A stretch of DNA of 53,985 nucleotides, from the NCBI RefSeq assembly GCF_001586785.1, contig NZ_LUFH02000027.1:1-53985 (forward strand), given 5' to 3'. Below, piece after piece: positions 25,136 to 32,678 of this stretch (position 1 is its first letter; each line of letters begins with the position of its first letter). The stretch is from Sphaerospermopsis aphanizomenoides BCCUSP55 (GTDB lineage Bacteria; Cyanobacteriota; Cyanobacteriia; Cyanobacteriales; Nostocaceae). The notes below the pieces were generated by a model, which saw only the letters and a list, made by a program, of their open reading frames with translations, was not told the DNA's origin and did not search any database. The translations under genes and the position numbers were made by a program.

Positions 25136-26317
25136 CTAACTGATCCCAGCTAATTTTCTAATTTCTTCAACTTTTTTTTCTGTTTTGTTAATTTGCGCTA
25201 CTTCAAAAGAATAAGCAAATGCTAAATCATCGTGATAGAGCGCGTCGCTTAATTCATGATCTCGCTGGAGAATATCTTCTAACTCAGATGGAATTAATTG
25301 CTTATTCAAAAAGTTGCGATAACATAATTTGCCTTGGTTTTCGCTGGTTCTAATTACTTCATTCATCAAAGTTTTAAACATCTGTTTGTCAATACAGCTT
25401 GTCACATCTGAGAGTGAATACTTGTCGATTGACTGCTCTGGCAGTTTCTTCATGTATTCGATCAAATTTCCTGTCACAATCTCGAATTTTGTTGTGGCTT
25501 CACGTATAGCATGATAATTTTCCTCAAGTAAAAAGTGAGGAAGACAACGTCTTCCAAGATATTTACCATAAAACATGAAACTAGTCCAGTGATTATCCCG
25601 AACTAAGTGATGAGTAAAAGTGTGTTCCAATCGTTCGATTAAATAATCTCCAACATTCACATTCATTTCCACGACATATTTTGGATCGTTGAGAATGAGA
25701 CTGATTGACAAGGGAGAAAAGCCAACACGAATCAGCAAATTCCATAAAAAGCCAGAGATCTGCTGATTGTAGATTTCACGCTGCTCTTCTAAGTTGGAGG
25801 CACGAGCAATTTGCGCCATTTGTCTACCATAAAGTAGACGCATTAATGGCGCAACGAATCTCACGTAAAATAATTCATGACGACCTGCAAACAAAATTCC
25901 TTGTTCAATCGCCCACCGATTAGCTTGAAAATAAGCAAATGCTGGAGGAGATATGTGATCCCTCAATGAGCAAAAGATATCCCAACGATTCTGACAATCT
26001 TCTACACCAAAAAATTGCAATAATACATCATAGGATAAAGCCCGAATGGCTACTAGTTTCAATTCGAGCAAATAATTTTGACCAGCCGAGTAATCTACAG
26101 ATATCAAGGATTTGGGATTACAAGCCAGAAGGCTAAGAGTTCGGCATCCGCTGCCAGTGACAGCCAGCACTCTGTCATTTGATGTCAGTTCTAAAGCTCG
26201 TAATTCTGAATACGAATCTTCATCACAGGTACTGTATAGTATCCATTTTTCGGGATTAGATTTTTGCATAAAACCTTCTTCTTTGGTGAGCTTGATCACG
26301 TCATTTGAATGTGTCAT
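25136..26317 (-). CDS. DUF3419 (BtaA-like) SAM 3-amino-3-carboxypropyl transferase family
   Basis: This 393-residue protein fits DUF3419: WILYSTCDEDSYSELRALEL, then the SAM-site-like VLAVTGSGCRTLSLL and SLISVDYSAGQNYLLELKL, and FYGKYLG and SDVTSCID later. The best known member, BtaA, moves the 3-amino-3-carboxypropyl group of SAM to diacylglycerol and releases methylthioadenosine. The rest of betaine-lipid synthesis (BtaB) is absent here. As first gene of the minus-strand arm in a fatty-acyl cluster it may attach that amino-acid side chain, or supply nitrogen, to an acyl intermediate. That role is inference. It is soluble or peripherally bound to the membrane. Confidence 0.78.
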   Translation of the reverse strand: MTHSNDVIKLTKEEGFMQKSNPEKWILYSTCDEDSYSELRALELTSNDRVLAVTGSGCRTLSLLACNPKSLISVDYSAGQNYLLELKLVAIRALSYDVLLQFFGVEDCQNRWDIFCSLRDHISPPAFAYFQANRWAIEQGILFAGRHELFYVRFVAPLMRLLYGRQMAQIARASNLEEQREIYNQQISGFLWNLLIRVGFSPLSISLILNDPKYVVEMNVNVGDYLIERLEHTFTHHLVRDNHWTSFMFYGKYLGRRCLPHFLLEENYHAIREATTKFEIVTGNLIEYMKKLPEQSIDKYSLSDVTSCIDKQMFKTLMNEVIRTSENQGKLCYRNFLNKQLIPSELEDILQRDHELSDALYHDDLAFAYSFEVAQINKTEKKVEEIRKLAGIS

Positions 26318-26855
26318 ATTTCGATTTCCTCAAATTGAGAAGGTCGAGGGAGAGTATTACGGCTACATCCCTGGCATCCGCAACTGTGCTTATAGTAGGT
26401 GTCCAGGGAGTTATGATGTATTGGCGTTTTTAGTTTAACCACAACCTGCAAACTAACACATAACCGTTTCTGTATCAATTGGCTTTCCAGAAACAATGAT
26501 GTTTGGTGAAGTTTGGGCTATATTGCATCTCGCCTACCTCAATAGTTTTATTACATTAAACTACCTGTCCCACTCTGCTCTGTAAACAGCTTTTCCATCT
26601 GCCTTGGTAGGGCGTTAATCGCATGACTAATGTTAGAACTCGGTGTCCATAAGACTTTCGTCTCTGAGTCAAGCTGCTTTTTGGTCATTGCTAGGTGACA
26701 TGATATCAGCCGATTCCCTTTGTATAAAAATGATGATAAAAAACTTAACTTATATAAAAATAATATAAAAAAAATGACTTGGTTTTTTCAAGAGTTCTAT
26801 GATACTATCACTCAAGTTAGACGTATACTTTACGATCTGACGAAATAACTATGGG

Positions 26856-26940
26856 TAACTTCACTAGTTCCTCACTGACTCAGTTTCTCCGTAGCATAAC
26901 TAAAAATTTCATTGTTCACACCTAGGTAATCAGGAATCTA
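26856..26940. repeat. Direct repeat in the divergent promoter region, copy 1
   Basis: The copy starts with TAACTTCACTAGTTCCTC and ends with AACTAAAAATTTCATTG and TAGGTAATCAGGAATCTA. Copy 2 at 26992-27060 has the same blocks; copy 1 has about 16 extra bases between the first two. The start-to-start distance is 136 bp. Confidence 0.75.
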
Positions 26941-26991
26941 AAAAATTAATTCATATATCCAATCATCTCATCAACAATTTGACATAATAAA

Positions 26992-27060
26992 TAACTTCAC
27001 TAGTTCCTCCGTCACAGAACTAAAAATTTCATTGGTTACACTTAGGTAATCAGGAATCTA
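26992..27060. repeat. Direct repeat in the divergent promoter region, copy 2
   Basis: This second, shorter copy of the repeat ends 187 bp before the right-arm FAAL start. The blocks TAACTTCACTAGTTCCTC, ACTAAAAATTTCATTG and TAGGTAATCAGGAATCTA are identical to copy 1. Confidence 0.75.
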
Positions 27061-27247
27061 ATCATTGATTTCACTACCTAGAACGTTCTTAACTGGTTTT
27101 TAACTTTAATATCAAGTGAGCTTAATTTAGTAAATCAAGATAAAAATCATAAACAAGCGAAAAAAGCCAAGTTTATGAGGAACAAGGTTGAATACTAAAA
27201 AACAGATTGATATCACGGTACTTAACTAACCTGTAAAATACTGGCTT

Positions 27248-29131
27248 ATGAATCTTAGTTTGGACAATGTGTATAACCCCTTAGAAAAATTCTCAACATT
27301 AGTAGAACTACTAAGCTACAGATCGCAAAATCAACCACAACAAAAAGCCTACACTTTTTTGCGAGATGGAGAAACGGAAGAAGTCAGCCTAACTTATCAA
27401 GAACTAGACCAAAAAGCCCAGGCGATCGCCTGCCATCTCCAGTCTTTAGGAGCAGAAGGCGAGCGAGCGTTGTTGTTGTACCCACCAGGTCTAGAGTTCA
27501 TTAGTGCCTTCTTGGGTTGTCTATATGCAGGTGTTGTAGCTGTTCCGGCATATCCACCCCGTCAGAATATGAACTTCTTGAGGTTGCAGTCCATCATCAC
27601 AGATGCCGAAGCAACCGTAGTGTTGACTACTTCATCCTTGTTAGCAAACTTGGTGAATCAGTGGGCTAAAAATCCAGAATTGTCCAATATGCGTTGGTTA
27701 GCCACTGATGACATCAACAGCAATCTCAGTTCAGATTGGCAACAACCAAAACTCAATCAAGATACCCTGGCCTTTCTGCAATACACTTCTGGCTCTACAG
27801 GAACACCCAAGGGAGTGATGATCACTCATGGGAATTTGCTATCCAACGAAAGATACATCAACATCGGCTTCGGACATACAGAAAAAACAATTGTTGTCGG
27901 TTGGTTGCCCTTATTCCACGATATGGGATTGATTGGCAACGTCTTGCAGCCTCTATATTTGGGTCTACCTTCCATTCTCATGTCACCCGTAGCTTTTCTA
28001 CAAAAGCCTTTGCGTTGGTTGCAAGCTATTTCTCGTTACAAAGCTACTACCAGTGGCGGTCCAAATTTTGCCTATGATCTTTGCGTTCGCAAGATTACTC
28101 CTGAAGAACTTTCTAGTCTTGACTTGAGTAGTTGGGAAGTTGCTTTCAACGGAGCAGAACCAGTCAGATCGGACACCCTAGAACAATTTGCTCAATATTT
28201 CGCCCCTTGTGGTTTCCGTAAAGAAGCATTGTATCCTTGCTACGGCATGGCAGAAACGACTTTATTTGTTTCTGGGGGTTTGAAAACATCTCCCCCCCTT
28301 CTGTACCAGGTAGAAGCAGCAGCCCTGGAAGAAAATCGAGTAGTAGCTACCGAATCTGAAGAAGGAACTAGAACAATTGTTGGTTGTGGTCGGGCTTGGT
28401 TAGATGAAAAAATCGCCATTGTCGATCCCGAATCTTTAACCCTATGTCCAGCTAATCAAATAGGGGAAATTTGGGTATCAGGCCCTTCTGTGGCTGCTGG
28501 CTATTGGAGACGGCCAGAGCAAACCGCAGAAACCTTCCAAGCTTATCTATCAGACACAGGTGAGGGACCGTTTCTCCGCACAGGAGACTTAGGCTTTTTG
28601 CAAGACAAAGAGTTGTTTGTCACAGGCAGACTCAAGGATGTTATTATTATCCGAGGACAAAATCATTATCCCCAGGATATTGAGTTAACAGTTCAAAACA
28701 GTCATCCAGCATTGCGATTGAATGCGGGAGCAGCCTTCACTGTAGACCATAAGGGACAACAAAGATTAGTCATTGTGCAAGAGGTAGAACGAACCTCTTT
28801 GAGAAAATTGAATATTAAAGAGGTAGTGGGCAATATCACCGAGGCAGTGATAGATAACCACGGATTACAAGTTTATGCAACAGTTTTGATTAAACCTAGT
28901 AGTATTCCTAAGACATCTAGTGGCAAGATTCAGCGCCATGCTTGTCAGCGTGGGTTTTTAGAAAACACATTGAATGTCGTAGAAGAATATAGTAGAAGCC
29001 TTGAGCATCAAATTAAACTTCAAAAGTTGGAAACTGATGTTAACTCCCTCTTGACAAAAGTGCAGGAAGTTAATCCTGATTTGAAGAAAATCAATATCAA
29101 GGAGGGTGCGAAAGCTGATGCACTGCAATAG
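27248..29131 (+). CDS. Fatty acyl-AMP ligase (FAAL), stand-alone
   Basis: This 627-residue FAAL has VPAYPPRQN, LQYTSGSTGTPKGVM, GWLPLFHDMGL, GGPNFAYDLC, YPCYGMAETT, the LRTGDLG hinge and Lys in PKTSSGKIQR. It should adenylate a medium-chain fatty acid and transfer it to a carrier protein without a CoA stage. Its C-terminal tail (about 580-627) is helical and charged and holds no ACP, so the partner is presumably the free ACP at 30866. It is the first gene of the plus-strand arm and overlaps the ACAD gene by 14 bp. The minus-strand FAAL at 20524 is a clear paralogue. Confidence 0.94.
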   Translation: MNLSLDNVYNPLEKFSTLVELLSYRSQNQPQQKAYTFLRDGETEEVSLTYQELDQKAQAIACHLQSLGAEGERALLLYPPGLEFISAFLGCLYAGVVAVPAYPPRQNMNFLRLQSIITDAEATVVLTTSSLLANLVNQWAKNPELSNMRWLATDDINSNLSSDWQQPKLNQDTLAFLQYTSGSTGTPKGVMITHGNLLSNERYINIGFGHTEKTIVVGWLPLFHDMGLIGNVLQPLYLGLPSILMSPVAFLQKPLRWLQAISRYKATTSGGPNFAYDLCVRKITPEELSSLDLSSWEVAFNGAEPVRSDTLEQFAQYFAPCGFRKEALYPCYGMAETTLFVSGGLKTSPPLLYQVEAAALEENRVVATESEEGTRTIVGCGRAWLDEKIAIVDPESLTLCPANQIGEIWVSGPSVAAGYWRRPEQTAETFQAYLSDTGEGPFLRTGDLGFLQDKELFVTGRLKDVIIIRGQNHYPQDIELTVQNSHPALRLNAGAAFTVDHKGQQRLVIVQEVERTSLRKLNIKEVVGNITEAVIDNHGLQVYATVLIKPSSIPKTSSGKIQRHACQRGFLENTLNVVEEYSRSLEHQIKLQKLETDVNSLLTKVQEVNPDLKKINIKEGAKADALQ

Positions 29132-30725
29132 TCAAAGCCAATCATTGGAAAATTCCAGCCGTCAACGTGCAGAAGAAATTATCTATTGGCTGCGAGACTA
29201 TGCCCAAAGACGAATTAATTCCAGGCTCATCGACGAGCGACGGTGTATAACTCCCCATATCGTTCTAGACTTTGGCAAAAAGGGCTTGTTAGGAATGCTT
29301 GTACCTCAATCATCCGGAGGGCTTGGCTTAACCTACCGCGATATGTTTCAAGTTGTAGAACAACTGGCAGCTATTGATCTCAATTTAGCCTCATTTGTCG
29401 GTGTCAACAATGCTCTAGGAATCTATCCAATCCTCAAATATGGGACACCTGAGATCAAAGAAACCTGTTTAAAGAATTTAGCTGAAGGCAGAGATTTAGC
29501 AGCCTTTGCCATTACAGAACCATCTGCGGGATCTAATCCCAGAGGAATTAAAGCTGAAGCTCATGCCGATGGCAATGGCGGGTGGTTACTGAGCGGAACC
29601 AAGATTTGGAGCGGTTCTGCCTCTTGGTCAAGCATGATCAATACTTTTGCTCACGTTATAGATGAACAAGGCAAATCCTTGGGAGTCACAGCCTTTACCA
29701 TACCAGAAAATGCTCCAGGATTGAGGCAAGGTGCTGAAGCTCCCACTATGGGAATGCGAGGTATGGTACAGAATACCATTCATTTTGAGCAGGTAACAGT
29801 CAATCGTGAAAATGTCTTAGGTGAAATTGGTTCTGGTTTTGAGGTAGCTCAGGACGCAATGCAACTAGGGCGATTGGGAATTGCTGTTATGTGTATTGGG
29901 GGAATGAAGCGATGCGCTCAACTCATGCTTCGTTACGCAACTCGTCGCTCAATTGGTATGGAACGACTAATACATCAACAAATTACTTTGCAACGTCTTA
30001 GTGATTTAACAGCATCAATTGGCGCGGTTGAGTGCTTGGTGAACAATATCACTACACCGCTAGATGAAGGAAAATCTGTTCCTCCAGAAGCTTATCTTGT
30101 AACAAAGATTATTGCACCCGAATTAATGTGGCAAGCAGCAGATAATCTTGTTCAACTACTAGGTGGACGGGGTTATATCGAATCTAATATTGCACCCCAA
30201 ATTTTCAGAGATGCTCGTTTGTTTCGTATCTTTGAAGGGCCTACTGAAACTTTACAAATGCACTTGGGCTTGTTAGCTTTATACCACCCCTCTCAACTTT
30301 GTTCATCTCTGAAGGAGTTTCTAGGAGCAACAGCAATCAGCGATAAAATACAACACACATCTGAATATTGTGCCTCTTATCTAAAAAATCAAAACCTAAC
30401 TCGGAGTAGTAATAAGAAACTGAGTAAAATACTATCTCAAAAGTTAGGTGATGTGGCTGCATGGGGATTTGTGGTTGCTTGCATACAAAAGTCTTATCAA
30501 AGTCAGCCATCAAATGAATTAAAACTTATAGAACAGTGGGGGCAACAAAATTTTCAAGCAAGAATAGCTAATGCAACGAATGACAATCTATGGGAAGAGA
30601 TTGTACTGGATACTAATCAGATAGAAAATCTGATTAATCAGTATGCAAAAATGATTGGTAATGTTGAGCAGACTATGGAAGGAGAAGAAGATAAACTTGA
30701 CGAATATCTTTGTAAGAATGCCTAA
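29118..30725 (+). CDS. Acyl-CoA dehydrogenase family protein (acyl-ACP dehydrogenase candidate)
   Basis: This 535-residue ACAD with a C-terminal extension has LAAFAITEPSAGSNPRG, GGWLLSGTKIWSGSASW, QLLGGRGYIESN and RIFEGPTET, with Glu373 at the usual catalytic-base position. It is very similar along its whole length to the minus-strand protein at 12463, which has Gly there. The start is placed at ATG 29118, 12 nt after AAGGAGG; a GTG at 29106 abuts that site and is less likely. It overlaps the FAAL frame by 14 bp. A likely role is desaturation of the FAAL-loaded acyl-ACP, as proposed for FAAL-linked dehydrogenases in other cyanobacterial lipopeptide clusters. Confidence 0.88.
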   Translation: MHCNSQSQSLENSSRQRAEEIIYWLRDYAQRRINSRLIDERRCITPHIVLDFGKKGLLGMLVPQSSGGLGLTYRDMFQVVEQLAAIDLNLASFVGVNNALGIYPILKYGTPEIKETCLKNLAEGRDLAAFAITEPSAGSNPRGIKAEAHADGNGGWLLSGTKIWSGSASWSSMINTFAHVIDEQGKSLGVTAFTIPENAPGLRQGAEAPTMGMRGMVQNTIHFEQVTVNRENVLGEIGSGFEVAQDAMQLGRLGIAVMCIGGMKRCAQLMLRYATRRSIGMERLIHQQITLQRLSDLTASIGAVECLVNNITTPLDEGKSVPPEAYLVTKIIAPELMWQAADNLVQLLGGRGYIESNIAPQIFRDARLFRIFEGPTETLQMHLGLLALYHPSQLCSSLKEFLGATAISDKIQHTSEYCASYLKNQNLTRSSNKKLSKILSQKLGDVAAWGFVVACIQKSYQSQPSNELKLIEQWGQQNFQARIANATNDNLWEEIVLDTNQIENLINQYAKMIGNVEQTMEGEEDKLDEYLCKNA

Positions 30726-30865
30726 AGCAATATAAAATAAGGGTGAAGAAACTAATGTAGTTAGATCATCAAAATCAGCCTATGATGACTTACAGTAAAA
30801 AGCTTAAAAATCAGAAAATACAAACCTGAAAGCAGTAATATATTCTACAGATTGAGGTTTTTACA

Positions 30866-31150
30866 ATGACGCAACTTTTTGAAGACAACAAAGCAAGTGA
30901 AGAGAGCGAGAAATTTACACCACTAAAAATTAGAGAGTGGATTGTTGCCTATATGTCAGATTTGCTAGAAATTGAACCAGATGAAGTAGATGTAGAAACT
31001 ACTTTTGCGCGTTATGGTTTAGATTCATCAGCCGCAGTGATTTTAACGGGAGATTTAGGAAATTGGTTGGGGAAAGAGATAGAACCAACAATCATGTATG
31101 ATTACCCAACAATCGCCAAGTTAGCAGAATATTTGGCTGAGGAAAGCTAA
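30866..31150 (+). CDS. Acyl carrier protein
   Basis: This 94-residue carrier protein has the phosphopantetheine site YGLDSS (Asp53, Ser54) in the usual place before helix II and an acidic helix II-III region. It follows the FAAL and ACAD genes and precedes the diiron enzyme, the order expected for a free ACP that carries the fatty acyl chain through oxidation. The start has GAGG 9 to 10 nt upstream. The 140-bp and 196-bp gaps around it hold nothing recognisable. Confidence 0.93.
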   Translation: MTQLFEDNKASEESEKFTPLKIREWIVAYMSDLLEIEPDEVDVETTFARYGLDSSAAVILTGDLGNWLGKEIEPTIMYDYPTIAKLAEYLAEES

Positions 31151-31346
31151 AAAAATGTAAGAAGATGTTTGAGAAGGAACAAACTCAATAAATTCTCTCT
31201 GACAATAAAAAAGGCTTTGATTGTGACATTATTTCCCCCTTCCCTACAAAAGAATTAGGGTTAGGTTTGAGAAATTTGACGTTAAAAAGATATTTGACAA
31301 ATATCTAATAACCAAAATCAATTACAACATAAAGCAGCAATAAATC

Positions 31347-32675
31347 ATGATTACTAGCAGTCAAACTTCAGCCACATCTCAAGTTAATAAAGTTATCCCT
31401 CTCTTGGAAAAAAACTATGGGAATAACCTTGACTCAGACTACACTGAAAAAATAGAAGAATTAGATAGAAACTTTAACTATAGCAGTAACAGCAATGCTT
31501 ACTGGAGTGAGCCAGAACATTCAATTCTTTATGGCACACCACTCTATGAACAAGCTTCACAATCTCAAAAATTAGCACTCAATCACCTGCATTGGGTTGC
31601 GTTTTACAAAAGAGTTGCTGATAGTGAAATCGAGACAATTCATTACAATACAATCACAGCAGATTGCCTGATGGCTGCGAATAGTGATTATAAAATGCTT
31701 GTGGAACTGTTAGGTCATGAAACTTCCCAAGAACGCCACCATATTCATGCTTTCTACCAAGTAAATTATAAAACTACGAAATCTTTGCTAGGTAAAAACG
31801 CTCTCATTAATCCTGTCTCAGATCAAGCTTCTTTGCATAAGCAGAAAAGGTTTCAGTTTTCCAATTATTTATCCTCTGCTGGCAACTTGATAGCTACAAT
31901 GATGCTCAAAGGCAAAGAGCAATCTAATTCAGAAAATAGCAAAAATGGAAAAGATGCCAATAAGCCTGTGTCATTTCCTACCAGTGGCTTTGTGCATGGG
32001 TTTTCGGGACAATCAACTCAATCAAGAAGACAATTTTTTTCTGATAACTGGGGCAGTTATCCATTCTTAGCGTCAAATTTTTATGCTGTGCGCTACATGG
32101 CCAATCTACTTTTGAAAAATCATGAATATGGTATACATAATTATCACAAAAAATTGCAGAAAAACAATGAATTCATAGCGAGTCCAACAGCTATATCTCA
32201 TAATCATTTTTTAGATGAATCTTTTCATACAACAACTTCGCTATTTATGGCTAGAGACTTTTATAAGAATTTACCTAAGCCATCGACCTATGAAAAATTA
32301 ATTGCCAATTTAGCTATATTACAGGCACAGCAAGAAAACTTGAATGATATCTCTGGAATATCAACCAGTCGCTTTTTGAGTGATGGTGATGCAATAATTT
32401 TTCTCATGAAACTCTTGCAAAGTCCTGTATTTGATATGTCTTCTCAGGAAGCAATGCAGTGGATTGAAAAATGCCTATGTCATGAGCATGAAGGATTTCA
32501 TGTCAATCTGAAGGTACGTAATAAACTGTTATCAGAATTACGTAAGTTTGCAGAACAGCTAGATTACTTATGGCCTATAAATCGCAACATGAGTGTGATG
32601 GCTTCAGGCGGTTCAATTAAGAAAGCGATCAACAATAATATCAAAGCCTTTAATCAGTTTTCTATAGCACTTTAA
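31347..32675 (+). CDS. CylC/AurF-like diiron enzyme, probable dimetal-carboxylate halogenase
   Basis: This 442-residue ferritin-like diiron protein has a complete ligand set: Glu94, Glu129 and His132 (SEIE and ERHH), then Glu260, His287, Glu291 and His294 (NHEYG and HFLDESFH). The spacings (35, 3; 27, 4, 3) equal those I recall for the iron ligands of AurF, the p-aminobenzoate N-oxygenase. The protein is about 100 residues longer, with an insert between the two half-sites, as in the cyanobacterial halogenase CylC, which halogenates unactivated fatty acyl carbons. Position next to an ACP and a FAAL supports chlorination of acyl-ACP. N-oxygenation or hydroxylation remains possible. It ends 3 bp before the PKS gene. 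Confidence 0.85.
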   Translation: MITSSQTSATSQVNKVIPLLEKNYGNNLDSDYTEKIEELDRNFNYSSNSNAYWSEPEHSILYGTPLYEQASQSQKLALNHLHWVAFYKRVADSEIETIHYNTITADCLMAANSDYKMLVELLGHETSQERHHIHAFYQVNYKTTKSLLGKNALINPVSDQASLHKQKRFQFSNYLSSAGNLIATMMLKGKEQSNSENSKNGKDANKPVSFPTSGFVHGFSGQSTQSRRQFFSDNWGSYPFLASNFYAVRYMANLLLKNHEYGIHNYHKKLQKNNEFIASPTAISHNHFLDESFHTTTSLFMARDFYKNLPKPSTYEKLIANLAILQAQQENLNDISGISTSRFLSDGDAIIFLMKLLQSPVFDMSSQEAMQWIEKCLCHEHEGFHVNLKVRNKLLSELRKFAEQLDYLWPINRNMSVMASGGSIKKAINNNIKAFNQFSIAL

Positions 32676-32678
32676 AAA

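Larger units (their letters stand above)
26318..27247. promoter_or_regulatory. Divergent promoter region of the two cluster arms
   Basis: This 930-bp stretch separates the first genes of the two arms and contains no credible gene. It is very AT-rich in its middle (26740-26790). It contains a long imperfect direct repeat (26856-26940 and 26992-27060) and a TTGACA at 26979 without an obvious -10 partner. Both arms must be started from here, so the direct repeat is the best candidate for a shared control element. Confidence 0.65.

Noticed and set aside
26979-27005. TTGACA at 26979 as a sigma-70 promoter
   Set aside because: No TATAAT-like hexamer occurs at the proper distance.
31347-32675. First reading as a plain p-aminobenzoate N-oxygenase
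   Set aside because: The extra length, the insert between the two metal half-sites and the FAAL/ACP context fit CylC-type halogenases better, though N-oxygenation stays possible.
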